DNA from: Spirogloea muscicola
Taxonomy: Eukaryota > Streptophyta > Zygnematophyceae > Spirogloeales > Spirogloeaceae
Direction of reading: 5' to 3'
Length of the DNA stretch: 12,626 nt
NCBI GenBank assembly: GCA_009602725.1
Contig: WELB01000389.1
Span: 9,087 to 21,712, forward strand
Shown: piece by piece, positions 1 to 8,168 of the stretch
How positions within the stretch are numbered: the first letter of the stretch is position 1
Layout: the number at the start of each line of letters is the position of its first letter
Notes under the pieces: generated by a model
What the model was told of the DNA's origin: nothing
The model's input: the letters and a program-made list of their open reading frames with translations, nothing else
Database searches by the model: none
Made by a program: the position numbers and the translations under genes

Positions 1-3000
1 CCCGCCTCGCCATCCGGCGGGGCCGACGGCGGCCTTGGCGGCGGGCAGCCCCCCGCGGCCGCGCCGGCAGCCCTGCTCAAGGAGCTCGAGGTTAGCTCCG
101 CGAGCCGCATGGCCTGTCGTGCAGCCACCGGACTGTCGAGCGGAGCAGCCAGCCCAGTGCAGGGTTCCGAGGGGCCCGACAGCGAGGTGTTCATGCAGGA
201 TACTGTGGAATTGATGTCAAGTCCAGAGGGCACGGTCGAGCTCTCGGGCGCATTGCAGAGTATATATGAGCTCGTTGCCTGCCGCGTGCGATCACTGCCG
301 CCGCAGACGAGGTGGAACATGGCGCAATGTCACCTCGCGCAGAAGGACGTGCGCGCTGCCATCATCGAGGTACGATTGCGCCGCAGCACTATGTATGGCA
401 GCATGCCAATGTACGTTGGCCTTTCCGATCGTACGTTTGGATTCAGCCGGCCATGCGATCGGCGACGGCCAGTCGGGTGGTCATCGCCAGATCGTCATGC
501 CGCTCGTGCAGCTGGAGGGCGCCTCGGGCCGCCGCAGAACGCTGCAAGTCAGCCTGGCGCTGGCGTCGCTGTACATGCGAGCCGGCCTCGACCGCTCCGC
601 CGCCAGCAACTACAAGGACTGCCTGCGGTCTGTCGAACACGGCGGCCACCTTCCTGCTCCCACCGACCGCCTCCGGCTGCCAGGAGCAGCGATGGGCGAG
701 GCAGGCTGTCGCGCCCGGTTCGAATCCGCCGTCTCGCTCCTGACGGCGCTCCCCGGTGCGCGGGCTTGTGGGCAGCCAGAACCCGTACGTGCTGGAGGCT
801 GTGCCGGCGCTCGCATCCCTGGGCGCCGCCGTGCGGGACCTGCAGGCGGTGCTCCCGCAGCCCAGCGTGAGCTGCCGCGAGCCCCGCCGCAGCAAGCAGT
901 AACGCCCGCACGAGCAACGGCCGCCCTCCGTGTCCCCTACCCTGTTCCCTTGCTGCGCCGCTTATGGCCTCCAGCACCGCGTCGGCGTCGCTTACGCGCT
1001 CTGGCAGGCCAAAGCGGCGCTGCCGGCTGGCTCGCTCGACCCTGCACGAGTCCTGCAGGCAAGTGCATCCCGAAGCCTTGGCAATCATTGCCGAGCCCAA
1101 GCACATTGCGTCACCTGGCCCAATTCGCTCGGACTCGGACCTCGTCCCTGTGGAATAGACCAGCTGTGCATGCTTCCTGGTTGTCAACGTCCGGAAGCAC
1201 GTCACCGGGGCTGGCGTTTGAGACCGCATCGTCAAGCGTTGCCGTTCGCCAGCCTGATGCGTCGGACGAGTGCATGCAGCGATCAAATGCCTGCTTGCCA
1301 TTGCACTGACAAGGCTGTGCTGCTCCGGTGCAGCTCTTTGCAGAGGGCCACTGCGCAGCTGCCACGCAAGATCATGCGGGTACACATCCGAGGGTTGCGC
1401 CTGGCGGCACTTGCATCTCGCCTTTGCCCGAGAGCTTGGGCGACTGCTGTCTCTGCCGTCGCGCTCATCCCCGAGTCGGGTGGTCAGTGCATGCTGCTGC
1501 TGACATGTGCAAGCACTCGCTGGTCGCAGCCGCCGCAGCATCGTGGCGGGAGCTGGATGAGCTGTTTCCGGGCAATCCGCACGTGCTCCTCCACATGGCT
1601 CGGGTACAGCACTCCGAGGCTCGGCCACACTGACCCTGCACCGGAGATCTGAAGAACGCCGATCTGAGCCCCGAGAACCACCACTGAAAGGGAGATAATG
1701 GGCTCGTTCCGGAGTTAAGGACCCTGATCCAGTGTTACCGAAGGACCCACGGGTCGTGATGCAAGACATGATGCTGAACTCCAGTCTCTTTGCGTGTGTG
1801 GGCTCGCGCAGACCCATGTGGCCATCGGGGATCTAGACGCTGCAATGCAGGCACATCACCAGGTATACCGGCCTGCCTAGGCGCTAAGACTAATACCAAG
1901 GGCAGTGCCCCCTCGGGGGCGCAACTCCCCATCGGCACTGCACTGCAAAGAGTATCTGTCGCATTTGTGGTTGCAGCGCCCATCACAAACGGGCTCGAGG
2001 TGGTCAAGACTCGATGAAATTTGTACTGGGCTTCCCGGGCTTCTTCCTGGACCTCGTACTCCGAGTCCTCAGAGCCGACCCTCGCGCTGAGAGCCTCAAT
2101 CAAAACCGCCATGCTCCTTGACTGCGCAGTGCAGGCAGGCAGATCCGTACTGCATGGCGGGCGCCGACGAGTACGCGACACTGGCGGCGCAGCGCGGCGA
2201 CAGGCGGCTGGTCATGGGCCTCACACGAGCCCTGCTGGACGTAGATCCGACGCAGCCCGAGGCGTGGGTAGCGTCCGCCGTCTTCTGGCGTGCCCGTCAG
2301 GAATTGGACCGGGCACTCGTCTACGCCCACCAGGTACGGCGGCTGCCCGCCCTCGGTCGGGTTTGGCGTACACCTGCCTCCTGTTGACCAGCTTTCTCTT
2401 CGGGCCAGAGGTCCGTCATGGCAACGTGCGCCGCACGTGATGCATAGTCTGCTCGAAGGGAGAGGAGCGCCGAGATGGTAGATAGCATCAGATTGATTGC
2501 AAAAGCTGACTAGCGTGTCACTTGAGCGAGCCGATGCGCTGCAGGCCATCAGCCAGAACGACCGCCACGCCCCGGCACACCTCATTGCGGTATGCTTGTT
2601 CACCTGCCCTGGGTACTGCTCCATTCTGAAGTCAGCCCTGTGGCTGCGAAGCTCAAGGCTGGTTGCTGATTCTGATGTCCTTGGTACCTTCCGGTCTCTG
2701 AGGCCTTGAGCCTGGCTGCTGAAGCCTCTGCCCATGCTCCAGTGACGGCATTCTGCCAAGGCTAGTGGCATTGCAATTGACTGCAGTCATGCCCTTGTAC
2801 CTCAGGGATCCATCATGCTAGACATGGGCCAAGCAGAGGGCGCTGCGGCAGCGTTCCGGCGGGCGCAGGAGCTGCGGCCTGAGATGCGCGCACTGGGAGG
2901 TTTGTGCTTGCCAGTTTGTGCGATGTTGCTGGCGTTGGCAGCGAGGCACTCGGCCGCCCGGCCATCCAATGTGCTCGGCTCAGGCTGGACTGGAGCCTGC

Positions 3001-4002
3001 ATGCAGGCCTCATCCGTGCGCTGCTGGCAGCAGGGAACCGGCGAGAGGCCCTGGCAGTGGCACGCCAGGCTGCTAAGCACCTACCACAGTCGGCTGCGGC
3101 ATTCACGCTCGTCGGGGATGTGTATGCGAGCCATGTCGATGGCCACAACAAGGTCGAGCGCCGCCCCGCCTTGCTTTGTCTTGCCGGCCCTGTTGGATGC
3201 TGGAGAACAGAGGCGAGCTTGGCCGGGTCACCCATCATGGACGCGCTCGTCCACAGGAGCCGCTCGCTGATACACGAGGATCGCCTCCCTGGCCTGCTGC
3301 AGGCCAAGAAGGCGTACGAGACGGCGCTGCAGCTGGACCCCAAGTCGCTCGGCGCCGCGCTTAGTCTTGCCGACCTCCTCGTCGCCCGTGGCAATCCCCT
3401 TGCCGCCATCAGCCTGTGAGTTGCCATGGCTGCTAAGGCCATCTGGGCTTGTGGCCTGCTTTGCAACATCAACATCGGCGGGCGGTCGTGCCTCATGAGA
3501 TCGCGGTCCGGGTCTTTGCCGGCTGCGCCGCTCCTTGAAACCTCCACTGGCTCGAGGGTTTCGGTTTTGCGCCGTCACACTGCAGCCTGCGATTTATTGT
3601 GCAGGCTCAAGAAGCTGGTGGAGCGCGCCGGGGGCGATGCGGCGCACGAGAAGCTGGCAGGCCTGCTGACAGCCACACATCAGCCCGATGATGCCTTCCA
3701 CCACTTGTATACCCTGCTTGCGTGCGTGACCCTTGTACAACCCTTGTATACCTGCTTGCTTCACCTCAAGAGATAGCAAGCTGCACAGCATTGAGCCTCT
3801 CGGGCTGCAGTTTCTTGTCTGAGCATCATCTGAATCTTGTGGGGAATGTTGCATGCTGTGATCAGGAAGAACCGCAGCAGCGAGACTGCACGCGGCGAGC
3901 TGGAGCAGCTGGAGAAGCTTCTGAAGGTGAGGGCTGCCGTCAGGCCAGTGCATTGTTGCTTTTTGCTCGCAGATCAAATTGCACCTTGCATTTGTTCGCT
4001 GA
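1..4002 (+). CDS. APC7: Anaphase-promoting complex subunit 7 (APC7/CDC27-like TPR protein), 5'-partial, ~14-15 exons
   Basis: APC7 is a tetratricopeptide-repeat scaffold subunit of the nuclear APC/C ubiquitin ligase, which drives mitotic exit. Exons, each joining in phase: 1-90, 307-369, 512-627, 776-866, 975-1062, 1488-1603, 1812-1862, 2130-2333, 2545-2589, 2806-2899, 3007-3152, 3303-3415, 3605-3721, 3866-3926, and a doubtful last exon 3973-4002. The spliced product (about 465-474 residues here) follows plant and animal APC7 from memory almost without gaps: TRWNMAQCHLAQKDVRAAI, then ASLYMRAGLDRSAASNYKDC, DPYCMAGADEYATLAAQ, LPQSAAAFTLVGDVYAS, LQLDPKSLGAALSLADLLVA and ARGELEQLEKLLK. These are successive TPR helices. 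The first exon is a Gly/Ala/Pro-rich linker, so the N-terminal TPRs lie left of the window. Intron donors are GT throughout. The 975-1062/1488 junction was chosen because it keeps phase and family length. The C-terminus is unsettled: the acidic tail of plant and animal APC7 is not seen, and the last intron would be only 46 nt. Confidence 0.88.
91..306 (+). other. APC7 intron, 216 nt, stop-free and a multiple of three
   Basis: The segment starts GTTAGC and ends GCCGCCGCAG. It has no in-frame stop and is exactly 72 codons long, so retention would add 72 residues without a frame break. I call it an intron because removing it places the Leu-Lys-Glu-Leu-Glu end of exon 1 directly before TRWNMAQCHLAQ, as in APC7 relatives. 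The retained form cannot be excluded from sequence alone. Confidence 0.65.
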
Positions 4003-4379
4003 TACCCTTCAAACCTTGGCGTCGGTCAATGGACGCTGCGCACCTGGGAACAGGGTCAGGCGGCAGGCCCAGACAGCGCAATGCGGATTGGCGAACCGGC
4101 AACTGCAGCACCCGGCATGCAGAGCAGGCGGGGCGGCTATGCCTGACCGCTGGGGTGAAGCGTCTGGCCTGGCCGGTCGCCCTGCTCGCAATGCCAAGCG
4201 GAGCATGAGGAGCCTCAGGCCGCACGGCTCATTTGCACAAAGATGTTCGTGGCACCCTGTGTCTTTTGCAAATTGTCTCTCCTCTCGTCTGCACTAAGGT
4301 GTTGTGGTTCCACAGGATGTCCACTGCCATACTACGTCGATAGTGCAGAATATAGCCAATTGAGTGACTTTTCAGGGGT

Positions 4380-4384
4380 TGTAA
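4380..4384 (+). terminator. Candidate TGTAA polyadenylation signal for APC7
   Basis: TGTAA is the usual polyadenylation signal in Chlamydomonas and relatives. This copy lies about 380 nt after the proposed APC7 stop, in an A/T-rich stretch, on the coding strand. A five-base motif alone is weak evidence. Confidence 0.35.
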
Positions 4385-4759
4385 CGTGGCAAGCAGAGCA
4401 CTATTAGGTGCAAAAGAAAAGTAGTGTGATAGTTCGCATGGGTACTGAATAAGCACAATCTATGCACAATAGAGTATGACTACAATTACAGATGACATGG
4501 TGCACACTCTCAAACTTGTGATGAACGGGTTTGTTGGCCTAACAAGTAATGAGTTTGATACAGAGAAAGTAAATGGTAATTGGAGCATGCCAAACAAAAG
4601 TCTGGGCTTCTCTTTGAGCGACGCGGGTTGCAGGAGAGGGCTCACACGCCGAAGCCTGGTCACGGCTCGGCGGCACAGGAGCTTCGTCCCTGATCGAAGC
4701 CGAGCTGGAGGTAGGGTGATTGGTACTCCTTTGCACACCAGACCAAATGTGAGTCCACC

Positions 4760-4764
4760 TTACA
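4760..4764 (-). terminator. Candidate TGTAA polyadenylation signal for bestrophin
   Basis: The plus-strand TTACA reads TGTAA on the bestrophin strand, about 380 nt past its stop at 5146. A second minus-strand copy at 4486-4490 is an alternative. If this one is used, the two convergent transcripts need not overlap. Confidence 0.35.
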
Positions 4765-5145
4765 TGTCCACGTGAATTGCCACCTCACCGGCCTCGTCAG
4801 ACCGACACAATTGAATCACCGACGGATATTGCAAGATAGTGCCTGTCTCGTCACCTCCAGAAAGGGCAAAATTGTAGCTCAGAAACTCCATGGGCTGCTC
4901 TTGCTTGCCGGCGCCCACAAATGACATCGAGTTTGGGCTGCCGCGGGACTAAGGTGGACATTTGCTGGGCATTTGTGGCCACCAATGGCTGCCAGCACCT
5001 GCGTGGCACCCAAGGCAGCTGCCAGTAGCGGGGTGCAGGCTGGGAGTGGCAAATTGGGGCTGATCGAGGGGAGCAGCTACTGGATACAAGCAGTGGCATA
5101 CTCCACAAGGCCACTGACAAAAAATGTGTTCGCCAAAAGAAGTCA

Positions 5146-7894
5146 TCAATGGCCAGCCCAAAATGTGTCTCGGCGGTCATTCCCTAGGAAATGGATGGGT
5201 GTGGAAGAGCACGAGTGCTGAAAATTCGTCGTCAAGTACGTTGTCTGCAGCTGCCTCTTCATGCAACCGCTCATCTGTGCGACGCTGCGATTCAGGGGCA
5301 AGCCCCCGATGTTCCGGTGCCGCTGCAAGCCCCTGCAAGCTGGTGCTGCGGCTGCTGGGGGTGAAGCCCGGGCGGCGTTCATGGCCCCCAGTCTGTGCTT
5401 GCCGCTCTTGCCGCCCTCCAGGTCTGCACTGTCGCCCTCCGCTGGTGGCGGCGCTGCTCCGCCATTGACCAGCACCTTTGAGACAGCTGCAGCCTGCAGC
5501 CGTCGCTGGATGACATCGTGCGCGCGGGTCAAATCCTCAAGGTCCTTCTGGCACGTGGCGCAGATGTAGTCGAGCGGCAGGATGCCAAAGGGCTCCTCAA
5601 TCAGCACGCCAACCTGTATGCACTTGGCAACCCAGTGTCAAGCCACAGCATCCAGCCCGTGCACTACCAGCAGTATGGCGAAAGCGAGGCCGAAGACGAC
5701 CTCTCAAGCATCTGCATAGTATGTCTATGGTCAAGGGTAACTTTTAACATGGTCTCTAGGGTCCTGGGTGGCCTGCTATGACTGTCATCTGAATAAAGCC
5801 CCCCGCCCTCCCAGACCCCGAACAAGAAACGCAGAGAATCAGGACCTGAAAGGCTGACAGCACTGACAACACACAAAGGAGAACCAGCTCTGCAGCACCT
5901 CCTTTTCCAAGACTCGGATCTGATGCAAAGAAAGGGCAGAGGGGGGGAAAGTGGCACGCTATTTTTAGCAAGCACACATTGCCCCTCAGGCAATGACCCC
6001 CGCCTGATATCCATTGGACAATTGCAAGACAAGATGGGAGATGTAGAATAAGCGCGAGCTCATTGTCAGACTAGGACTGCAGAGTCCTGGAGATCTGGAC
6101 ATGCTGCATCCTGAGAGAGCAGCCACCACCTGACATTCTGCAAGCTAGTCACGGCAGCGAACAAGGGGGGGCCAGAGCGGGAGGCTGGCTAGCCCAGCAG
6201 CGGCAGTGGCGCACCTCCTCGACGCAGAAGAGGGCAGCGGCGCTGAAAATGGTGGCAGGCACAGTGGCCCAGTGGCACTCCTCCCACAGTGCAAGCGGTA
6301 GCACCATGTGCCAGACGACAAGGAAGCGCGACGTCAGGCGTGTGTAGAAGAGTGGAATGGGCGTGCGGAAGATGCGCTCGCACCCGCCGAGGCAGTCGTG
6401 GAACTGCGTCAAATTCGCCTCCTGCCAACAAGCCGGCATGCGAGGCAATCAAGGTCGTCTCTCGGAGGAGTCAGCGTCCAGGGTGCCCAGTTTCAGCTTC
6501 ACAATCTGGGCTGCAAGACTCAGCAATGCTGAGAAGAATTGTAACAGCTCCAGGGGGCTGCCTGTGGAGATTTATGCTTGGCCTACCAATCAGTGAGTTC
6601 TCCAGACCAACCCAAGTGCTCTATATCCACAGAGGACCACCAATGCTTATCTTCTAACATCCCTTAATCTGACCATGAACTCAGGTGCTGAGGCTGCTCA
6701 AGTATAGCTGCTGCTCAACGATCGGGAGCACTGTTGTGGCGGGAGCAGGGGGTGCGCCCAGTAAGGTGGTCCCGTTGATTACCATGAGGCTCTTGTGGAC
6801 GTCGGTGATGCGGCAGGTGGCGAGGAGCTCGGTGAGCAGCTGCAGGACGAAGACGGGGCGGTGCGGCGCGGCCAGGATGGCCTCCACCTCGCTCTCGTGC
6901 AGCACAGCGCGCAGCTCAGCGTGCAGGTCGCAGCTGCGGATCAGGTGAGCCTTGAGGCACAGCATGAACGCCACCTGCAGCATTGCCGAGCGCAGCCACA
7001 CGGCCGTCAACCTGGAGTCGCACGCAAGTGTGGGTGGCGGCTGCCGCTCGAACGAATCACAGACATGGACGTTAGGACCAGTCCGGACCCAACAAACGGA
7101 GGCTTCAGTGGATCCCTAGGAGCCAGCTTCGTCCCAGGGGAGGTGGCCGGAGACCAGCGACGCACCAGGTGGCGCAGGACCTCGTCGCGGCGGGCGCGGT
7201 CGTCCGGGGCGGGCACGAAGGCGAGCGCCTGGCGCGCGAGGTCGCGGGCGCGCTGCAGGCAGAGGCCCCAGAGCTTGCGGGCCTCGTCGAAGCGCGCGAA
7301 CGACGACTCGGTGCGGAACACGAGCAGCAGCGCCAGCGCCGGCGCCGTGAGCTGCAGCGGCAGCGACGAGGAGACCAGCGGCGGCGGCCTCGTTGGCGGC
7401 CGTCACAGCGGCGGCCAGGGCGGCCAGGCCCAGCACCGGCGGGCCCAGGCCACGGACGACGCGCGACGACGGCATGGAAGCCATGTGGCGCGCCGCGCGG
7501 TCGGAGCTGCGGTGGCGCTCCCACTCCGCGTGCCCGAACACGGCGCGCCGGAACGGCATCGCCGCCTCTCGGTCCGCGTCCGCCGCCTCCGTTACAGGCT
7601 CGTCGGCTTCGACAGCATCAGCAAATGCATCTGCGGGAGCTCAAGGCGGAGGAGGTATGACCAAGCCGCAGTCAAGGGTGTCCCGTTACGAGAAGAAGCG
7701 AGGGGTGACGAGAGCAGGAAGCCGCAGCCGCCACGCAGCCGGTTCAGGTAAAGCGGCACGGGAAGAGAGCGGGCATGACATGCCGAGCAGCGGAGGGATT
7801 GATTGAGATGCGGCACGGTGGCGGCGGCGGCAAGGCGGCGCGGCTCACCAAATCCCCCAGGGAGTTGGACATCCAGATCTGACATGAACGGCAT
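5146..7894 (-). CDS. VCCN1: Plant-type bestrophin (VCCN1-like anion channel), probably chloroplast-targeted, with a one-base frame break in exon 2
   Basis: Bestrophins are pentameric anion channels; in plants VCCN1 carries chloride across the thylakoid membrane and tunes proton motive force in light. Exons, in coding order: 7894-7690, 7630-7166, 6974-6783, 6421-6215, 5613-5146 (introns 59, 191, 361 and 601 nt, all GT-AG). Family landmarks in order: HRSSDRAARHMASMPSSRVV, LTAPALALLLVFRTESSFAR with FDEARKLWG (near residues 163-189), VAFMLCLKAHLIRSCDLHAE, PIPLFYTRLTSRFLVVWH (from about residue 308), HWATVPATIFSAAALFCVEE, and VLIEEPFGILPLDYIC (about 359-374). The product is about 511 residues. The first 69 residues are rich in Arg, Ser, Ala and Leu, like a transit peptide; the start at 7894 is the first ATG after an in-frame stop and the 59-nt intron joins in phase. 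Exon 2 changes frame once, near 7360-7395, so the gene as written is not continuous. The last ~135 residues are not family-conserved. Family identity is firm; N-terminus and exon 2 are less so. Confidence 0.88.
7352..7406 (-). other. Frame-break segment in bestrophin exon 2 (one extra base, or a 55-nt cryptic intron)
   Basis: The upstream half of exon 2 reads in one frame through LGLAALAAAVTAANEAAAAG, and the downstream half in another through SSSLPLQLTAPALALLL. Both halves look like bestrophin, so one surplus base (or two missing ones) lies in the GCC-rich stretch around 7360-7395. Alternatively this segment, which starts GTGACG and ends CTGCAG on the minus strand, is 55 nt long and would restore frame if spliced. 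That would delete part of the first transmembrane helix and the conserved Ser-Ser-Leu-Pro residues, so a frameshift or sequence error is favoured. Confidence 0.6.
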
Positions 7895-7903
7895 GCGTGG
7901 GAG

Positions 7904-7930
7904 GGCGGCGGCGGCGGCGGCGGCGGCGGC
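7904..7930 (-). repeat. (GCC)9 trinucleotide run just upstream of the bestrophin start codon
   Basis: Nine perfect GGC units on the plus strand, reading (GCC)9 on the gene strand, end 9 bases before the ATG at 7894. GC-rich imperfect units continue to about 7944. The run is in frame with the ATG and stays open upstream to a stop near 7964, so it could encode polyalanine only if initiation occurred at a non-AUG codon. It is otherwise 5' UTR. Confidence 0.9.
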
Positions 7931-7965
7931 GGGCGGCGCGGCGGAAACAGAGGCCTGTGGCGGCT

Positions 7966-7985
7966 AGCCCTAAATTGAGCCCTAA
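7966..7985 (-). promoter_or_regulatory. Paired AGCCCTAA direct repeats upstream of bestrophin
   Basis: Two perfect 8-base copies lie at 7966-7973 and 7978-7985, 12 bases apart, about 72-91 bases before the bestrophin ATG. On the gene strand they read TTAGGGCT. Their position suits a promoter-proximal element or 5' UTR motif. They resemble but do not match the plant telo-box. No TATA box was seen. Regulatory function is inferred from position only. Confidence 0.3.
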
Positions 7986-8152
7986 CTTGGAAGATCCGCC
8001 TGTCGACGTGACGGCCTGGGGGCCTGGTCCCTGAAGCACCCGCCTGCCTATCTCACGCTTTTCGTATTTCGATAATCAACTCTTCTTCAGAACGCGGCTA
8101 TCATTGAGTACAGCGCTCCCAGGCACTCGCGATACACCAGCGCTGGGCGTGC

Positions 8153-8168
8153 ATTAGCCCAGGCTAAT
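8153..8168. repeat. Short inverted repeat ATTAGCC-CA-GGCTAAT
   Basis: Seven-base perfect arms with a two-base centre, in the gene-free region. Too short to assign a role; a two-base loop would not form a stable RNA hairpin without opening base pairs. Confidence 0.5.

Larger units (their letters stand above)
4003..5145. other. Convergent 3' intergenic region between APC7 and bestrophin
   Basis: About 1.1 kb between two convergent genes. Roughly 4290-4600 is visibly more A/T-rich than the flanking exons. Short open frames exist on both strands (for example 4476-4775 plus and 4851-5180 minus) but match nothing I recognise and have no supporting splice structure. The region probably holds the two 3' UTRs. 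The APC7 C-terminus could extend into it: reading through the 3927 donor stays open to 4208. Confidence 0.6.

Noticed and set aside
717-727. GGTTCGAATCC, a perfect tRNA T-loop/B-box look-alike
   Set aside because: Only about three T-stem pairs form, and no acceptor stem, anticodon arm or A box fits around it. It lies inside an APC7 intron.
1059-1487. GC-AG intron in APC7 (donor CAG|GCAAGT)
   Set aside because: It matches the GC-donor consensus, but ending the exon at 1058 breaks phase with the exon at 1488. The GT donor at 1063 keeps phase and gives the same length as plant APC7.
549-1817. 422-residue minus-strand open frame
   Set aside because: It runs antisense across several APC7 exons and introns, with low-complexity Arg/Ala/Ser translation typical of GC-rich shadow frames.
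4476-4775. 99-residue plus-strand open frame downstream of APC7
   Set aside because: Its start lies in A/T-rich DNA, its second half is Arg-rich low complexity, and it resembles no known family.
6795-7751. 318-residue plus-strand open frame
   Set aside because: Antisense shadow of the bestrophin exons; its product is Arg/Ala/Gln-rich with no domain.
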